Source: Thermohalobaculum sp964467005 (GTDB lineage: Bacteria > Pseudomonadota > Alphaproteobacteria > Rhodobacterales > Rhodobacteraceae). From it: 14,949 bases of DNA. Under the pieces are notes generated by a model, which was given only the letters and a program-made list of their open reading frames with translations, had not been told where the DNA came from and searched no databases. Location of the stretch: positions 1 to 14,949 of the forward strand of contig CAYXPI010000088.1 of NCBI GenBank assembly GCA_964467005.1. The letters are read 5' to 3'. Below, one piece after another: positions 13,617-14,949 of the stretch. Both the position numbers and the translations under genes were made by a program. Each line of letters begins with the position of its first letter. Positions within the stretch are counted from its first letter, which is position 1.

Positions 13617-14573
13617 ATGGAAAAGCGCTATCAGGTCTTCATCAGCTCGACCAAGGAGGATCTCGAGGACGCCCGCCAGGAGGTCTCCCAGGCGCTGCTG
13701 CGCGCCAACTGCTTCCCCGCCGCCATGGAGCTCTTCCCCGCTGTCGACGAGGGTATCTCCGACTACATCAAGGAGGTCATCCGCGAGAGCGACTATTACA
13801 TCGTGATTTCTGCGGGAAAATACGGTTCGATCGATCCCGAGACGGGCAAGAGCTATACCGAGCTCGAGTATGATTACGCCATGGAGATCGGCAAACCGAT
13901 CATCCGCCTTCTCCACAAAGATCCATTCAAAAAATTGACTGGTGAGAAGATAGAACAAGAGTCAGACAAACGAAAAAGGCTCGAAGCTTTTCGCGAGAAG
14001 CTTACTGGAAGTCACTTGGCTCGCTTTTGGGATGAGCCTTCACAGCTTACAGCTGAGGTTGTGTTTGGTCTTCAAGATGCGCAGAGACGTAAGCCGATGG
14101 TTGGCTGGGTAAAAGCTGACAAACGATCATCTGATGCTGCAGAAATGAAGATTCTTGAATTGGAGAAAATCGTCGCAGAACTTCGTCTAAACATTAGCGA
14201 GGAAAAAAAGGAGATCGATCTTGATGAACTAGTCGTGAAGTTATGGGAGATATTAAAGAAAAGATTTGAGCTGGAGTTTGTTGATTGGCCAGAGGAGCGC
14301 GGCCATTCGCTTTTGATTGCTTTTGCTGTTGCATGTTATGTTCACACTAATCTTGATGATATAGAAGGATATTTTATTACATTGGATGATGAATTTCGCT
14401 TTAAGCGATCGGAAAGATACAAGATTTTCAGAAACATAATGGCACTTTACGAATCTTTTCATTTTCTCGAGACCGAACCAATTTTCGGTGATTCCGGTCA
14501 TCTAAAATCGTTTTCATGCAGATTGACACCAAGCGCCAGGCGTGCAGTTGCTCCAATAATTAGATTTACCTAA
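13617..14573 (+). CDS. DUF4062-domain protein with coiled coil and unknown C-terminal domain; probable accessory/defence gene
   Basis: A 318-residue protein. Residues 1-100 are a DUF4062 domain: YQVFISSTKEDLEDAR (5-20), the mE-F element AAMELFPA with E38, an ESDYYIVISAGKYGS strand-loop (57-71) and SYTELEYDYAME (79-90) with E82/E84, then KPIIRLLH. This resembles TIR-like Rossmann domains. Known: DUF4062 occurs as the N-terminal module of multidomain proteins suspected in immune signalling or cell suicide; no reaction is established. Residues 105-170 are a charged linker, 172-200 a probable coiled coil, and 200-318 a helical region I do not recognise. The ATG has GAGGGG six bases upstream. Hand count gives about 58% GC for 13621-13920 and about 41% for 13921-14570, far below the surroundings, so horizontal origin is likely. 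It lies antisense between cobO and cobQ, and its stop overlaps the cobO stop by four bases. No toxin/antitoxin partner or transposase is visible. Confidence 0.8.
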   Translation: MEKRYQVFISSTKEDLEDARQEVSQALLRANCFPAAMELFPAVDEGISDYIKEVIRESDYYIVISAGKYGSIDPETGKSYTELEYDYAMEIGKPIIRLLHKDPFKKLTGEKIEQESDKRKRLEAFREKLTGSHLARFWDEPSQLTAEVVFGLQDAQRRKPMVGWVKADKRSSDAAEMKILELEKIVAELRLNISEEKKEIDLDELVVKLWEILKKRFELEFVDWPEERGHSLLIAFAVACYVHTNLDDIEGYFITLDDEFRFKRSERYKIFRNIMALYESFHFLETEPIFGDSGHLKSFSCRLTPSARRAVAPIIRFT

Positions 14574-14949
14574 TACTCGACACCCTGTTGCGCCTTGATG
14601 CCGGAGCGGAAGGGGTGTTTGACGAGCTCCATCTCGGTGACGAGGTCGGCCGCCTCGATGAGCGGCTCCTTGGCGTTGCGCCCGGTGAGGACGACATGGG
14701 TCATCTCGGGCTTCTCGGACTGCAGAAAGCTCACGACCTCCCCCACATCGAGATAATCGTAGCGGAGCGCGATGTTGATCTCGTCGAGCAGCACCATGCG
14801 CAACCGCTCGTCGCGGATCAGCTCCTGCGCCTTCTCCCAGGCCGCAACGGCCATCTCGATGTCGCGGGCCTTGTCTTGGGTCTCCCAGGTAAAACCCTCG
14901 CCCATGGTGTGGAACTGGCAGACATCGCCGAAGCGCTCCTCGATCAGCG
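14570..14949 (-). CDS. cobO: Cob(I)yrinic acid a,c-diamide adenosyltransferase, C-terminal part (5' end outside window)
   Basis: CobO (BtuR/CobA-type corrinoid adenosyltransferase) transfers the 5'-deoxyadenosyl group of ATP to the cobalt of a reduced corrinoid. About 126 C-terminal residues are in the window; the P-loop part lies outside. Seen: the family signatures MGEGFTWETQDKARD, AAWEKAQELI, MVLLDEINIALRYDYLD (the acidic Walker B-like segment), HVVLTGRNAKEPLIEAADLVTEM and the final KHPFRSGIKAQQGVEY, which is the natural CobO C-terminus. The ATG at 14905 is internal, not the start, because conserved sequence (RFGDVCQFHT) continues upstream to the window edge. Its stop codon overlaps the stop of the opposite-strand DUF4062 gene by four bases, so no terminator separates them. 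In pathway order this enzyme acts just before cobyric acid synthase, encoded farther along on the same strand. Confidence 0.95.
   Translation of the reverse strand, partial: LIEERFGDVCQFHTMGEGFTWETQDKARDIEMAVAAWEKAQELIRDERLRMVLLDEINIALRYDYLDVGEVVSFLQSEKPEMTHVVLTGRNAKEPLIEAADLVTEMELVKHPFRSGIKAQQGVEY

Noticed and set aside
12117..13958. An extended cobQ frame starting at 13958, which would add 130 residues
   Set aside because: The extra part is antisense to the DUF4062 gene and unlike CobQ; the family N-terminus MPSLMIQGAGSNVGKS starts exactly at 13568.
13500..14949. Mobile element or CRISPR signatures around the DUF4062 gene
   Set aside because: No inverted terminal repeats, target-site duplication, transposase, integrase or spaced repeats were found in the flanking sequence that is visible.

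Overview
The window reads as chromosomal DNA of a high-GC alphaproteobacterium, most likely a member of the Rhodobacterales (Rhodobacteraceae/Paracoccaceae). The reasons are the very GC-rich third codon positions, the DinB polymerase with an N-terminal four-cysteine extension, the pairing of a DUF1636 protein with aerobic-pathway cobalamin genes (cobQ, cobO), and an 'FISST...' DUF4062 protein as the only clearly foreign piece. The genus cannot be named from the sequence alone.

Layout, left to right. 1-571 (minus): 5' end of clpB. 748-3342 (plus): a small LprI-like four-cysteine protein, pyrF and dinB. 3343-3577: intergenic, with a well-formed candidate small RNA (own promoter, 5' hairpin, exposed CCUCCC, intrinsic terminator) and a minus-strand terminator. 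3578-4441 (minus): N-formylglutamate amidohydrolase-family protein. 4550-4624 (plus): tRNA-Val(GAC) with its own promoter. 4603-8120 (minus): an operon of a DegP/HtrA-type periplasmic protease, an OmpR-type response regulator and a HAMP/HisKA histidine kinase; the kinase gene runs into the 3' end of the tRNA. 8229-9538 (minus): a 36-codon leader ORF that overlaps the GTG start of a FOXRED1-like FAD oxidoreductase. 9694-11471 (minus): a translationally coupled pair, a TauE/SafE-family exporter followed by a D-cysteine desulfhydrase/ACC-deaminase-family PLP enzyme. 11759-14949: a cobalamin region with a DUF1636 protein (plus), cobQ (minus) and the 3' part of cobO (minus). A DUF4062 gene (plus) of much lower GC sits in antisense orientation exactly between cobO and cobQ.

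How the parts work together. The protease and two-component genes look like an envelope-stress module that transcribes its own sensor. The exporter/PLP-enzyme pair suggests removal of sulfur from a cysteine- or cysteate-like amino acid with export of the sulfur anion. The cobalamin genes are neighbours in one pathway, interrupted by what looks like a single-gene accessory insertion. The most unusual items are that DUF4062 gene, whose base composition changes inside the reading frame (about 58% GC in the first 300 bases, about 41% in the rest, by hand count), and the candidate small RNA behind dinB.
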